DNA of 54,053 nt from CAZNJQ01 sp964573545 (GTDB lineage: Bacteria; Patescibacteriota; Minisyncoccia; Phycocordibacterales; UBA2135): assembly GCA_964573545.1 (NCBI GenBank), contig CAZNJQ010000001.1, forward strand, positions 1-54,053. The letters run 5' to 3'. Below the pieces are notes generated by a model. The model did not search any database and was not told where the DNA came from. It saw only the letters and a list, made by a program, of their open reading frames with translations. Position numbers and translations under genes: made by a program. Below are positions 30,904 to 39,780 of this stretch, in pieces; positions within the stretch are counted from its first letter, which is position 1; each line of letters starts with the position of its first letter.

Positions 30904-31521
30904 TTAAATGGCAAGCCCCGTTACAAGCTCAAATAAAGAGAAAATGAGCGGTAAAAAGAACTGCCATACGAACAGGATAAGGACACCGATGGCGATAAAC
31001 CAGTATTGCTCAAGAAAATTCTGGACGGCATAGAGCCGCGGCGGAAGCGCCGCAAAGAGGATTTTCGAACCATCAAGCGGCGGAAGCGGTATCAGGTTAA
31101 AGCATGCGAGGAGAAGGTTCAGGAACACTATCGTGCTCGCAAGCTCGACGAACGACGGCGGGAGCGAAAGTGACGGCGCCATGCGTATAAGGATACTGAA
31201 CGCGCCCGCGATGATGATGTTCGCAAGAGGACCCGCAGCCGCGACGGCGGCACCACCCCATCGGGGATTTACCATATTGCGAGGGTCGTACGGCACCGGC
31301 TTCGCCCAGCCAAAAATAAATCCTCCGGCAAAATACGTGAAAACCGGAACAATAAATGAGCCGACAAGGTCGAGATGCGCGAGGGGGTTTAGGGTGAGAC
31401 GCCCCGCAAGCCGAGCCGTCGGGTCCCCCAGGGTGTTTGCCGCATAGCCATGCGAAACTTCATGCGCAATGACCGACATAATGAGCACCGCGATGGCGAA
31501 TATGAAATCAAGAGGAGTCAT
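30904..31521 (-). CDS. site-2-protease-like M50 metalloprotease
   Basis: 205 residues, five or six membrane helices. The zinc motif is AHEVSHGYAAN (HExxH) in helix 1-2, and the third ligand motif is NLIPLPPLDGSKIL in the C-terminal half, matching the family's NPxPPLDG. The GWAKPVPYDPRNM segment is typical of short Rip-type rhomboid-like M50 members. It would cleave membrane proteins within the bilayer; substrates unknown. Single gene, divergent from rpmB. Confidence 0.9.
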   Translation of the reverse strand: MTPLDFIFAIAVLIMSVIAHEVSHGYAANTLGDPTARLAGRLTLNPLAHLDLVGSFIVPVFTYFAGGFIFGWAKPVPYDPRNMVNPRWGGAAVAAAGPLANIIIAGAFSILIRMAPSLSLPPSFVELASTIVFLNLLLACFNLIPLPPLDGSKILFAALPPRLYAVQNFLEQYWFIAIGVLILFVWQFFLPLIFSLFELVTGLAI

Positions 31522-31608
31522 ACATTAGGGTTTGGTGATTGGGCACACAAGATAACGAATTGTGAAAGCGAAAGTGGTAAAGTAGGTACAGGGAAATTGC
31601 AAAACAGA

Positions 31609-31614
31609 TATAAT
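31609..31614 (+). promoter_or_regulatory. -10 element of rpmB
   Basis: Consensus TATAAT, start near 31621 and an 80-nt leader; a convincing -35 box is not visible. Confidence 0.45.
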
Positions 31615-31701
31615 AATGATAGCATGTTTCAACTGTGCCACACGATACGATGTGCACAAAATCTTAAAACCCATAACCTAATCCCTACAACCTAAATTAC
31701 T

Positions 31702-31896
31702 ATGGCAAAACAATGTGCGCTGTGCGAGAAAGGCTCTATGATGGGCGGCCGCTACAGCAATCGCGTTCGTGCGACAAAATTCAATCCGACGGGAATGAAA
31801 AGAAAACAACCCAATCTCCAGTGGGCAACGTTCCCTGACGGCGGCAGGAAAAAAATCTGCACGCGGTGCCTCAAAAAGAACAAGCACCTCGCATAA
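31702..31896 (+). CDS. rpmB: 50S ribosomal protein L28
   Basis: 64 residues. MAKQCALCEKGSMMGGRYSN, then FNPTGMKRKQPNLQWATF and CTRCLKKNKHLA. Two CxxC pairs indicate the zinc-binding form of bL28. Own promoter region and terminator; no rpmG neighbour. Confidence 0.95.
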   Translation: MAKQCALCEKGSMMGGRYSNRVRATKFNPTGMKRKQPNLQWATFPDGGRKKICTRCLKKNKHLA

Positions 31897-31923
31897 ATAA
31901 AATAATAAGGGCTCCGCAACATA

Positions 31924-31950
31924 AAAAACCCTCGGTGAGAGGGTTTTTCT
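31924..31950 (+). terminator. rpmB terminator
   Basis: AAAAACCCTC / GAGGGTTTTT with a 5-nt loop and following TCT; near-symmetric, so it can also stop the facing gene. Confidence 0.85.
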
Positions 31951-31963
31951 GCATGAGTATCTC

Positions 31964-32443
31964 TTAATGGAGTATGAGGTCCAACAAAAATGAATTAATG
32001 AGTCCTTCCATGGGGTACATGTCGGCGCATACCCCGCTACTCGAAAGTCGCTTGATGGAAATAGTCCTATAGTGCGCCTCCGGAACGAGTGTGGCTGCGA
32101 AGCATGTCTGAACGTCCTTAGCAGTGCCCTTTCTGAAAAAAGAAACGATGAGGTTGTGTTTGTCCGATTTCTTATCAAGAGCGAAGTCAGTGGCTACCCT
32201 CACGGATATCCAGGACTCGTAATTTTTTCCCGCTGCCACGAGCTTCTTCGCGATAAATTTTCCTGAATGCAAGCCGCTAATCGAAAGTGCGGGATTTGCG
32301 TTCTGGGGAAGCGGAACAACGATATCGCTTGATTCTTGCGCAGACGCCCTTGAAACAAGGGTTCCGGCCGTCATGTCGGCAAGCGCAAGCGCGCCAGCCA
32401 TGATGACCAGGGCAGAAAACGCGATACGGAGGGAGCGTAGCAT
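31964..32443 (-). CDS. secreted hypothetical protein
   Basis: 159 residues with a classical Sec signal: MLRSLRIAFSALVIMAGALALADM and a cleavage-site-like SRASA|QES near residue 35. The mature part has KFIAKKLVAAGKNYESWISVRVATDFALDKKSDKHNLIVSFFRKG and two cysteines (TCFAA, GVCADM) that could form a disulfide. No family recognised. GGAAAG precedes the ATG. A promoter candidate (TTGACG, 16 nt, TAGTCT) lies roughly 30-65 nt upstream. Confidence 0.65.
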   Translation of the reverse strand: MLRSLRIAFSALVIMAGALALADMTAGTLVSRASAQESSDIVVPLPQNANPALSISGLHSGKFIAKKLVAAGKNYESWISVRVATDFALDKKSDKHNLIVSFFRKGTAKDVQTCFAATLVPEAHYRTISIKRLSSSGVCADMYPMEGLINSFLLDLILH

Positions 32444-32582
32444 GCTTGTCTTTCCGTTTTTACAATGTCTGAATTTCAGACTAACACATAGCAATAGGTC
32501 GTCAAGGAGCTGCGGTAATGTGCACACACATATGGCGGTTTCTCCTAGAATGGAGAAATGAGCGTACATATGGCTAAAACAA

Positions 32583-33182
32583 TCAGAGCTGCGTCTCCGC
32601 AAGCGCTTTGTTGATGGCACCGACGGCGCGTAGTTTGTGTTCACGGAACCCTGCGGCATGGAGGGGAGCGCCTATGTCACCCGACAAAAACGGAGAAAGG
32701 ATGGCGTCATCTCCCCAATACCCTAAGCGACTTAGAATTCTCATCACTAAAATAATTTCTATGCGTTCCGTCTCGGCAGAAGAAAGCGAGGACGACGAAA
32801 GAAGCGAAAAGCCCCGGCAGACGTCATCAAAAAGAACGTCGTCTTTTTCTTCACCGCGGCAGAGCCGCATAAGAAGCGAACGGATATTTGAGATGGCAGT
32901 AATGCCCGCGGGGAGCGCCCCGTCGTGAGAAGCGCGCGCAAAATTCCGTATGAAGACCGCGCTCGTTATTTTCCATCCGTTCCGTCCGTACACCACATCA
33001 ACATGCGCGTGCGAAAAATCCTGAAGGCTGTATCGAAGTTTCGATGCAAGCTCGCGAATACTCTGCGCGTGCCCGGCAATAAACCCGAAATCTTTCGTCA
33101 AAAGCCATACGTGACTGCTTGACTCTCCCGATGGAGAATTTTTAAGCACGATTCCCTCTGTGTGGTATTTAACGTGGGTCAT
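32583..33182 (-). CDS. recO: DNA repair protein RecO
   Basis: 199 residues. The N-terminal OB-fold (YHTEGIVLKNSPSGESSSHVWLLTKDFGFIAGHAQSIRELASKLRYSLQDFSHAHVDVV) is characteristic of RecO, which anneals DNA and loads RecA with RecR. The C-terminal helical domain is short and lacks the zinc cysteines of some relatives. The start codon at 33182 overlaps the 3' end of ileS by 14 nt, so the two are translationally coupled. Confidence 0.85.
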   Translation of the reverse strand: MTHVKYHTEGIVLKNSPSGESSSHVWLLTKDFGFIAGHAQSIRELASKLRYSLQDFSHAHVDVVYGRNGWKITSAVFIRNFARASHDGALPAGITAISNIRSLLMRLCRGEEKDDVLFDDVCRGFSLLSSSSLSSAETERIEIILVMRILSRLGYWGDDAILSPFLSGDIGAPLHAAGFREHKLRAVGAINKALAETQL

Positions 33183-36100
33183 CGTGTCGTATGGCAAGGC
33201 GAAAAGTAATCCCGTCGCACGAGAGCTCTTCTCCATCAGTCGAAGCAAAGCGAATTTCGAGGAGCCCTGCTGTTTTCATAAGCGCACTTTCGAATTCATG
33301 GATGAAACGCTCTCCTTCTGCGTCGGTTTTAACAAGGAGCACGACTTTTTTATCCGGTATAAGCCCTTCTTTTTTCCGCATGTCCTGAATGAAACGAAGG
33401 AGTTCGCGGTACTGCCCTTCTTTTTTGAGCTCCGGCGTTATGGTGTCATCGAGAACAACAAGAGGCCCGTCAAGCGGCGCATCGGCGTAAACTTCTTTCA
33501 CGTTCACTTCGTCTTTAATGAGAGAAAGATATTCTTTCGGAAGTTCCCCTTGTATCGAAAGTTTCTGGAGCGGCTGGCGAACTTTAATGCCGAGTGCCGA
33601 ACGCCGCTCTAGAGCAGCAGAGGCGATGTATCGAACTCTCGTCATGAGCGTGATTACATCCACATCCCACGGCTGCTTCTCTGTCCAACTCTCCAAATGA
33701 ACACTCTCTTCGTCGTTCCCGTTTTTCAGGTCGCGCCACAGCCACTCCGCCGCAAACGGAGCAAAAGGCGCTACAAGCTTCGCATACTCGCGGAGCACCC
33801 ATGCGGTTGTTTGCAGAGCGTCCTTTTTATCTGCCTCATCTTCGGATTTGAATCGTTCACGCGAACGACGGATATACCACGTCGAGAGAATATCGACAAA
33901 ATCAATAACGGCGCGCGCCGCCGCATCAAGCCTGTACGCATCCATCATGTCTGTCACTATCCCATGAGTTTGCCGGAAGAGGTTGACGATAAATCGATCG
34001 AGAACATGCCGGCTTTCGGCAAGCGGCGCGTGCGAAACACTGTTTTTATACAGCGCATAAAATTCATACACGTTGCGAAGACGGCTGACCACTTTCCGTG
34101 AAATCTCCGCGACTCCTTTTTCCGAAAATTTAAGATTCTCTGCACGAACAACCGGAGAAGACAGAAGGTAGAGACGCACCGCGTCCGCGCCGTACCGGTC
34201 GACAATAAGCGCGGGGTCTGGATAATTCTTGAGCCGCTTGCTCATCTTTTTGCCGTCCTCCGCAAGCATGATACCGTTCACGACGACATTTTTGAAGGCA
34301 TGTGTTCCAAACAGCCCGCCCGAGAGCACGTGCTGATAATAGAACCATTTGCTCACTTGGTCCTGGCCCTCGCCGATGAAATCGGCGGGAATACGCTGCT
34401 GTATCTTCTCTTCGTTCTCAAACGGATAATGATACGAAGAAAACGGAACGGAGCCTGAATCAAACCATGTGTCGAGAACGTCCGGCACGCGTGAAAGCCG
34501 TGTTCCGTCCTCGTCAAAAAGCTCAAGCTCGTCGATGTATGGACGATGGAGGTCAAGCTCGAAGCGCTCATTGTGCGGGAGCGGTGTAAAGGAGACTTCT
34601 CTCACTTCAGCCGGGGCTATATAGTCTTTCTGCGCCCCTTTCTCCGCGGCGGATTCTTTTTGACTTAGACCTTTCGCGCCCGCGCAGAGGAGCCAAAGCG
34701 AATATTCATGGGAGACTATCAAAATCTTTTTTCCGGAGTATCGTCTTTCGACGTCGTATAAAAATTCCGTCACGCGGTTTTTAAGTTCCGTGAGATTCTC
34801 TCCCTGCGGTGGCGTCTTCACGAACTTCTCTTCCAGAGAAGAGAAAAACGCGTGGTATTCCGCGGTCTTCCGCCCGTCAAAAATACCGACATCAACTTCT
34901 CTTACGCGGGGCTCCGGAATGAGGGCGGAACTATTGAGACCAAATTCCTGCGCAACAATGTCCGCGGTCTCTCTCGTTCTCCGGAACGGAGAATAGAAGA
35001 CAATATCAATTTCTTTCTTTTTGAGCAGTTTCGCGGACGCCTGAACCGAGGCAACGCCCTCTTTTGTGAGGCCGTGCGCTTCCATATCTTTTGAGTTCGC
35101 GACATCGGCTGTGTTATGCGTCGCCTCTCCGTGGCGCATAATGAAATATGTATTGCCTGACTTCTTCACGTACTCTCCGAGCTCTGCGACGGAACCGATG
35201 ACTTTGTGCGCGCCCGTCTTTTCGTTCGTCCAGACAGGGATCGTATTCGCCCAAAAGCGCTGACGGCTTATGGACCAGTCGCGCGCGCCCGAAAGCCATT
35301 CTCCCCACCTGCCTTCTTTTATGTGCTCGGGAAACCAGTTTATTTTTTCGGAATACTTCAGCAATTCGTCTTTAATTTTCTGAACTGCGACAAACCACGA
35401 ACTCGCGGCATAATTCAAAAGCGGCGTCTCGCACCGCCAGCAATGGGGATACGAGTGCTCATATTTTTCTTTGGAGAAAAGGAGTCCTTTGGCGGCAAGG
35501 AGTTTTATTATCGCGACATCGGTCGCCTGCGGGTCTTGGGCGGATTTTACCGAAAGACCGGCGAGTTCCGCAACTTCCTGTCTAATGATGCCGTCCATAC
35601 CAACGTGTTGCACAAACGGCAGCCGCTCTTTCTTTCCGAGCTCAAGGTCGTCCTGCCCGAACGCAGGAGCGATATGCACGATGCCAGTACCGCTCTCGGT
35701 CGTCACAAAATCCGCCGCATACACCTTCCATCCGTTCTCGCGATTCGGAAGAGCTTCGTCTTTCGCGTAATCATCAAACAGCGGCTTATACTCAAGACCA
35801 ACCAAATCACTGCCTTTTAAAATCCCGTCTGTGTTTTTCGGAGCACGAGCCACAAAGCCGGACGCTCCAAGGTCGCCACGCTTCCACATCTGTGTTGATA
35901 CGATTACTGTCTCATGTCCTTTGATTGCCGCAAAGTACTCAATACTATCCCCTACGGCAAGAGCAACATTCCCGGGTAACGTCCATGGAGTTGTTGTCCA
36001 TGCAAGAAGAAAAACATCGCCAGAGAGTCCGATCTTTTCAGGATTCCTAACTTTAAACTTCGCCGTTACCGCCAAATCTTTTATGTCCTTATACCCCTCG

Positions 36101-36681
36101 GCGACTTCCGCCTGCGCGAGCGTCGTCTCGCACCGCGGACAGATGTGGAGCGAACGGTAATCTTTGTAGAGAAGCCCTTTGTCGTAGAGTGTTTTGAACG
36201 CCCACCATTCAGACTCCATATATGAGACATCCATCGTCCGGTACGGATTTTCCATATCGGCCCACCTGCCGAAGCGCGGAATAAACTCATTCCACGCATC
36301 GACATAGGCGAAGATTTTTTCCCGGCAGAGCCGGTTGAATGTCCCGATGCCAAGCTTCTCAATGTCTTTTTTGCTTTTCGTGCCGAGTTCTTTTTCAACG
36401 ATGTTTTCTATCGGAAGCCCGTGGCAATCCCATCCCCATTGCCGCTCGACGCGGAATCCGCGCATGGTTTTGTAGCGCGGGATGGCATCCTTGATGGCGC
36501 TCGCGACGAGGTGCCCATGATGCGGAGTTCCCGTCGCAAACGGCGGACCGTCATAGAATACAAAATCCCCCTTGGGAGATTTTTTCTCAAGGGTTTTCCT
36601 GAAAATATCGTTCGCATCCCAAAAATGAAGGATTTTTTCTTCCTCGCGAGATACGACACTCTTTTCCTGCTCGCCGTTCAT
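33169..36681 (-). CDS. ileS: isoleucyl-tRNA synthetase with a nested histidine-phosphatase domain
   Basis: 1170 residues. Class I synthetase of the archaeal/eukaryal-like type: PPFATGTPHHGHLVAS (HIGH motif), WGWDCHGLPIE, the editing domain with AWTTTPWTLPGNVALAV, RDWSISRQRFWANTIPVW, and GKKMSKRL. The catalytic body is interrupted between VIGSVAELGEYV and DLHRPYIDEL by about 195 residues (near 34578-35157). This insert is a phosphoglycerate-mutase-like domain with all key residues: FIMRHGEATHN (RHG), SPFRRTRETAD, VREVDVG and IVSHEYSL. Frame and codon use run through without break. What the insert hydrolyses is unknown. A small gene and terminator lie upstream; recO overlaps downstream. Confidence 0.95.
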   Translation of the reverse strand: MNGEQEKSVVSREEEKILHFWDANDIFRKTLEKKSPKGDFVFYDGPPFATGTPHHGHLVASAIKDAIPRYKTMRGFRVERQWGWDCHGLPIENIVEKELGTKSKKDIEKLGIGTFNRLCREKIFAYVDAWNEFIPRFGRWADMENPYRTMDVSYMESEWWAFKTLYDKGLLYKDYRSLHICPRCETTLAQAEVAEGYKDIKDLAVTAKFKVRNPEKIGLSGDVFLLAWTTTPWTLPGNVALAVGDSIEYFAAIKGHETVIVSTQMWKRGDLGASGFVARAPKNTDGILKGSDLVGLEYKPLFDDYAKDEALPNRENGWKVYAADFVTTESGTGIVHIAPAFGQDDLELGKKERLPFVQHVGMDGIIRQEVAELAGLSVKSAQDPQATDVAIIKLLAAKGLLFSKEKYEHSYPHCWRCETPLLNYAASSWFVAVQKIKDELLKYSEKINWFPEHIKEGRWGEWLSGARDWSISRQRFWANTIPVWTNEKTGAHKVIGSVAELGEYVKKSGNTYFIMRHGEATHNTADVANSKDMEAHGLTKEGVASVQASAKLLKKKEIDIVFYSPFRRTRETADIVAQEFGLNSSALIPEPRVREVDVGIFDGRKTAEYHAFFSSLEEKFVKTPPQGENLTELKNRVTEFLYDVERRYSGKKILIVSHEYSLWLLCAGAKGLSQKESAAEKGAQKDYIAPAEVREVSFTPLPHNERFELDLHRPYIDELELFDEDGTRLSRVPDVLDTWFDSGSVPFSSYHYPFENEEKIQQRIPADFIGEGQDQVSKWFYYQHVLSGGLFGTHAFKNVVVNGIMLAEDGKKMSKRLKNYPDPALIVDRYGADAVRLYLLSSPVVRAENLKFSEKGVAEISRKVVSRLRNVYEFYALYKNSVSHAPLAESRHVLDRFIVNLFRQTHGIVTDMMDAYRLDAAARAVIDFVDILSTWYIRRSRERFKSEDEADKKDALQTTAWVLREYAKLVAPFAPFAAEWLWRDLKNGNDEESVHLESWTEKQPWDVDVITLMTRVRYIASAALERRSALGIKVRQPLQKLSIQGELPKEYLSLIKDEVNVKEVYADAPLDGPLVVLDDTITPELKKEGQYRELLRFIQDMRKKEGLIPDKKVVLLVKTDAEGERFIHEFESALMKTAGLLEIRFASTDGEELSCDGITFRLAIRHDDPR

Positions 36682-36733
36682 ACTGTGTATCGAATATCTT
36701 TTATGATAACACATCCCGAATCCATTCTAAGAA

Positions 36734-36762
36734 AAAAACGCGCTCTTGCAGGGCGCGTTTTT
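36734..36762 (-). terminator. terminator between the 133-aa protein gene and ileS
   Basis: AAAAACGCGC / GCGCGTTTTT stem; on the minus strand followed by a long T-run. ileS must therefore have its own promoter in the next 50 nt. Confidence 0.8.
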
Positions 36763-36772
36763 GAAACAACAC

Positions 36773-37174
36773 TTAATTACTCTTTGCCTGAACTACCGTG
36801 ATACATCCCGGTCCCGGCCCTGGTTCAATAGATAGCACCATTCTGATCTTTCCATTCAAGTCGAGAGACTGGTCGGCGCACTCTTTCAGGAAATTATAGA
36901 CGTACTCATGCGCCCATCGCGAAGACATTACGGAGTCAAACGCAATCTCTTTCGTCTTAACCGTATGCGGATTATCGCCAGATGGCTCTTGGAAACAATA
37001 ACAGCAGATAATCGTTGTGCCGAGAGGAAAAGCGGGGATGCTTGCGAGGAGCGAGCTCACCGTGTTATCCAACACAACCTCGTTTTTTTCATCTGCCATG
37101 ATCTTGATATGTTTTAAGGGGTCGCCAACAATGACGATGCGCGCAGGCAGTACCTTTCTTTCGGCCATTGCCAT
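36773..37174 (-). CDS. hypothetical protein, about 133 aa
   Basis: Soluble protein with alternating strands and helices: ARIVIVGDPLKHIKIM, VVLDNTVSSLLASIPAF, TTIICCYCF, WAHEYVYNFLKECAD, KIRMVLSIEPGPGPGCITVV. No motif I can assign. The start is the ATG at 37174 or 37168 (MAMAERK); the frame is open to 37216. A TATAGA box lies just upstream, again suggesting a short leader. It ends with a good terminator, so it is a single gene between tmk and ileS. Confidence 0.6.
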   Translation of the reverse strand: MAMAERKVLPARIVIVGDPLKHIKIMADEKNEVVLDNTVSSLLASIPAFPLGTTIICCYCFQEPSGDNPHTVKTKEIAFDSVMSSRWAHEYVYNFLKECADQSLDLNGKIRMVLSIEPGPGPGCITVVQAKSN

Positions 37175-37266
37175 ACTCGTGCGAACAAATCTATAGACGA
37201 TGGTAGGAGAAACCATCTATGAAGTCAATGTATTCTTGTCGTCCATTACGCAGGGTGTGTGCCAAA

Positions 37267-37293
37267 CAAAAAGCCCGGGAAGTCCGAGCCTTA
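37267..37293 (-). terminator. tmk terminator
   Basis: On the minus strand AAGGCTCGG pairs with CCGGGCTTT (two G-U pairs), followed by TTTG. Confidence 0.6.
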
Positions 37294-37302
37294 AAACTCT
37301 GT

Positions 37303-37941
37303 TCAGTTCAAAAATTTCAAAATTTCATCGAGCACATTTTGCTTTACGTCCGCTTCAGATTTGCCTGCATCCACGATCACGCTCCGCGGAAAACGATTGG
37401 CGGTCTCGAGAAATCCAGCGCGCACTGCCTTGTGAAACGCAAGCTCCCGTTCATCGAACCGCGACGTCGCTCCGGCGCTATGGCGACGGCGCATTGCCTC
37501 TTCGGAATCGACATCAAGCAGGATATACAGATCGGGAACGCACCCGGACGTCGCAACGCGATCAAGGTTGTCGAAAAATTTCTGCAAGTCGAGCCGTCCG
37601 TTGCCGTACAGCTGATACGCGATCGTTGAAGATGAAAACCGGTCAGAGATGACATGATTTCCGCGCCTCAAGGCGGGAAGCACGAAATTCCCGACGTGCT
37701 GAAGACGCGCGGCGGAAAACAACATAAGCTCGGTCTCGGCGAAGACGCGTTCATCACGCTTCCGGAGGACAACACCTCTGATTTCCTCCGCAAGCGGCGA
37801 ACCGGTGCCGCCCGGCTCTCTCGTAAAGAGAATATCGCCGCCTTTTAATTCTTCCTTCAGGAAATCGATGACCGACGTTTTTCCCGTGCCGTCACCGCCG
37901 TCGACGACAATGAATTTTCCCCACGTTGCAGGTCTTGCCAT
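37303..37941 (-). CDS. tmk: thymidylate kinase
   Basis: 212 residues. Phosphorylates dTMP to dTDP. P-loop FIVVDGGDGTGKTSVIDFL, the substrate loop TREPGGTGSPLAEEIR, DRFSSSTIAYQ and the LDVDSEEAMRRR lid region. Lies 99 nt after dcd on the same strand, and close to thyX: three steps of dTTP supply cluster here. Confidence 0.95.
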   Translation of the reverse strand: MARPATWGKFIVVDGGDGTGKTSVIDFLKEELKGGDILFTREPGGTGSPLAEEIRGVVLRKRDERVFAETELMLFSAARLQHVGNFVLPALRRGNHVISDRFSSSTIAYQLYGNGRLDLQKFFDNLDRVATSGCVPDLYILLDVDSEEAMRRRHSAGATSRFDERELAFHKAVRAGFLETANRFPRSVIVDAGKSEADVKQNVLDEILKFLN

Positions 37942-37994
37942 GTAATCACCCCTTTTTTGTCTTTTCTTGTTCTATCACGACACGCTCCCCAACA

Positions 37995-38020
37995 CAAAGC
38001 CCGGCACATGCCGGGCTTTG
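37995..38020 (-). terminator. hairpin between dcd and tmk
   Basis: CAAAGCCCGGCA / TGCCGGGCTTTG, a perfect 12-bp stem with a 2-nt loop. The T-run is weak, so read-through into tmk is possible. Confidence 0.6.
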
Positions 38021-38040
38021 TCGAGATGCTGCGGTACGGC

Positions 38041-38607
38041 TTACATTCTCGGAGGAGTAACGCCTCGCTGGCCCTGGTATTTTCCTTTGCGGTCTTTATA
38101 GGACACCTCGCACACTTGGTCGGCGCCGAGGAAGATAAGCTGTGCCAAACCTTCTTCGGAATAGATTTTTGCCGGAAGCGGTGTTGTATTCGATATCTCG
38201 AGCGTGATGTGTCCTTCCCATTCAGGCTCAAGCGGGGTGACATTCACGATAATGCCGCACCGTGCATAGGTTGATTTGCCAAGACAGATGACAAGCACGT
38301 CGCGCGGAATCTTAAAATACTCAAGCGAGTGCGCAAGCGCGAAAGAGTTCGGCGGGACGATACAGTAATCGCCTTCTTTATCGACAAAACTTTTGTGGTC
38401 AAAATTTTTCGGGTCAATAACCGCGGAATCAAGGTTCGTAAACACCTTGAACGTGCGCCCGACACGAATATCATAGCCATAACTTGAGACGCCGGATGAG
38501 ATGCGCGGTATACCGTCGCGCTCTTTTATCTGTTCGGACTCAAACGGATGGATCATTTGATGAGCCTCCGCCATTTTGCGGATCCATGTATCTGATTTGA
38601 CTGGCAT
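38041..38607 (-). CDS. dcd: dCTP deaminase
   Basis: 188 residues. Converts dCTP to dUTP (or directly to dUMP in bifunctional forms). Motifs: RISSGVSSYGYDIRVG, PPNSFALAHSLEYFKIP, GKSTYARCGIIVNVTPLEPEWEGHITLEISNTTPLPAKIY with the catalytic glutamate, and the end QGQRGVTPPR. No separate dUTPase is seen in the window, so the bifunctional type is possible but not shown. Confidence 0.95.
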   Translation of the reverse strand: MPVKSDTWIRKMAEAHQMIHPFESEQIKERDGIPRISSGVSSYGYDIRVGRTFKVFTNLDSAVIDPKNFDHKSFVDKEGDYCIVPPNSFALAHSLEYFKIPRDVLVICLGKSTYARCGIIVNVTPLEPEWEGHITLEISNTTPLPAKIYSEEGLAQLIFLGADQVCEVSYKDRKGKYQGQRGVTPPRM

Positions 38608-38665
38608 TGCATCATTTGTATCACAGAAGCAGGGTCCGTGAAAGCGTGCATTGTGGGGAAAAAGT

Positions 38666-38674
38666 TGCTACTAT
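38666..38674 (+). promoter_or_regulatory. extended -10 promoter of thyX
   Basis: TGCTACTAT with little -35. The same layout (TGCTAnnnT) stands before the genes at 18560 and 51293. Transcription would begin near 38681, downstream of an in-frame ATG at 38638, which decides the start of thyX. Confidence 0.5.
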
Positions 38675-38712
38675 GGCACCCAGATATAAACCGCACGAGA
38701 GGAAAAGCACGA

Positions 38713-39693
38713 ATGACTGCCGACACTCCCAAGGAAAATCCGCACGCTGACGAGATTAAAGAGGCGCGGGAGCGAGTCACGCCGACGCGACGCGTGACAG
38801 TGCCCGCCATGGACGATGTTCTTTTCATACCATTCCCGGTTCTCGACCATGGGTTTGTGCGCGTTATCGACTATATGGGAGACGACAGCGCTATCGTCCA
38901 GGCGGCGCGCGTCTCTTACGGCCGCGGCACAAAACATGCGCAGGACGACCGCGGGCTTATCCGCTATCTCATGCGGCATCGACACACGACGCCATTTGAA
39001 ATGTGCGAACTGAAGCTCCACGTGAAGCTTCCCATCTTCGTGGCGCGGCAATGGGTGCGGCACCGCATGGCGAGCATCAATGAATATTCGGCACGGTACT
39101 CGGTTCTTGGAAGCGAGGTGTATATCCCGAAGCCGGAACATCTTGCCGCGCAATCGCGGACGAACAAGCAGGGGCGCGGAGATGTACTCTCGGAACAAGA
39201 AGCCGCGCGCGTCTACGAAATTCTGTATACGGATGCAGAGCAGACATATGCTCACTACCTTGAAATGCTGAACGAGGACGAGGCCGGAAACGTCCTTGAT
39301 GACGGACGAGATGGACTCGCTCGCGAACTTGCGCGCATGAATCTCACGCTCAATGCATACACGGAATGGTACTGGAAGGTGGACCTCCACAACCTGCTCC
39401 ACTTCTTGGGGCTCCGCGCCGACAGCCATGCGCAATATGAAATCCGCGTATATGCCGAAGTAATCCTTGAGATCGTGAAACGCTGGGTTCCGTCGGTGTA
39501 CGACGCATTCATAAATTACCGCTTAAACGGTGCGTCATTCTCGGCCCAGGAACTTGATGTCCTCAATAAAATACTTAACGGCGTGCGCGTTCCTCAGGAA
39601 TTAAGCGGCCTTTCAAAGCGAGAATGGGCTGAGTTCGCCGCGAAGCTCGGCAAGCCTGAATTATCCACTGCGTTTAACGTACGCGGAGACTAA
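38713..39693 (+). CDS. thyX: flavin-dependent thymidylate synthase
   Basis: 326 residues. Makes dTMP from dUMP with FAD and methylene-folate. The ThyX motif is RHRMASINEYSARYS; also FVRVIDYMGDDSAIVQAARVSYG, RHTTPFEMCELKLHVKLPIFVARQWV, and the C-terminal LHNLLHFLGLRADSHAQYEIR. The start at 38713 has AGAGGA about 9 nt upstream and lies after the predicted transcription start. Longer than many ThyX by about 35 residues at the N-terminus and a tail of about 55 residues. Confidence 0.96.
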   Translation: MTADTPKENPHADEIKEARERVTPTRRVTVPAMDDVLFIPFPVLDHGFVRVIDYMGDDSAIVQAARVSYGRGTKHAQDDRGLIRYLMRHRHTTPFEMCELKLHVKLPIFVARQWVRHRMASINEYSARYSVLGSEVYIPKPEHLAAQSRTNKQGRGDVLSEQEAARVYEILYTDAEQTYAHYLEMLNEDEAGNVLDDGRDGLARELARMNLTLNAYTEWYWKVDLHNLLHFLGLRADSHAQYEIRVYAEVILEIVKRWVPSVYDAFINYRLNGASFSAQELDVLNKILNGVRVPQELSGLSKREWAEFAAKLGKPELSTAFNVRGD

Positions 39694-39706
39694 GCGAAAC
39701 ACACAA

Positions 39707-39735
39707 AAAAACCCCGAAGCCGGGGTTTTTCTTTT
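39707..39735. terminator. bidirectional terminator between thyX and rplK
   Basis: AAAAACCCCG / CGGGGTTTTT with AAGC loop and T-run on the plus strand, A-run giving T-run on the minus strand; convergent genes flank it. Confidence 0.85.
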
Positions 39736-39780
39736 TGGATTAAAGATTCGGAGACGCGGGCGCCGCGCGTTCGGGCGATG

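Noticed and set aside
30871..30936. 21-codon frame MPPLKKQIERVLNGKPRYKLK
   Set aside because: Overlaps the end of the M50 protease gene, has no ribosome-binding site and no terminator.
36679..36714. ileS start at the upstream ATG (36714)
   Set aside because: The first 11 residues (MCYHKRYSIHS) are not family-like and would begin within the probable promoter region.
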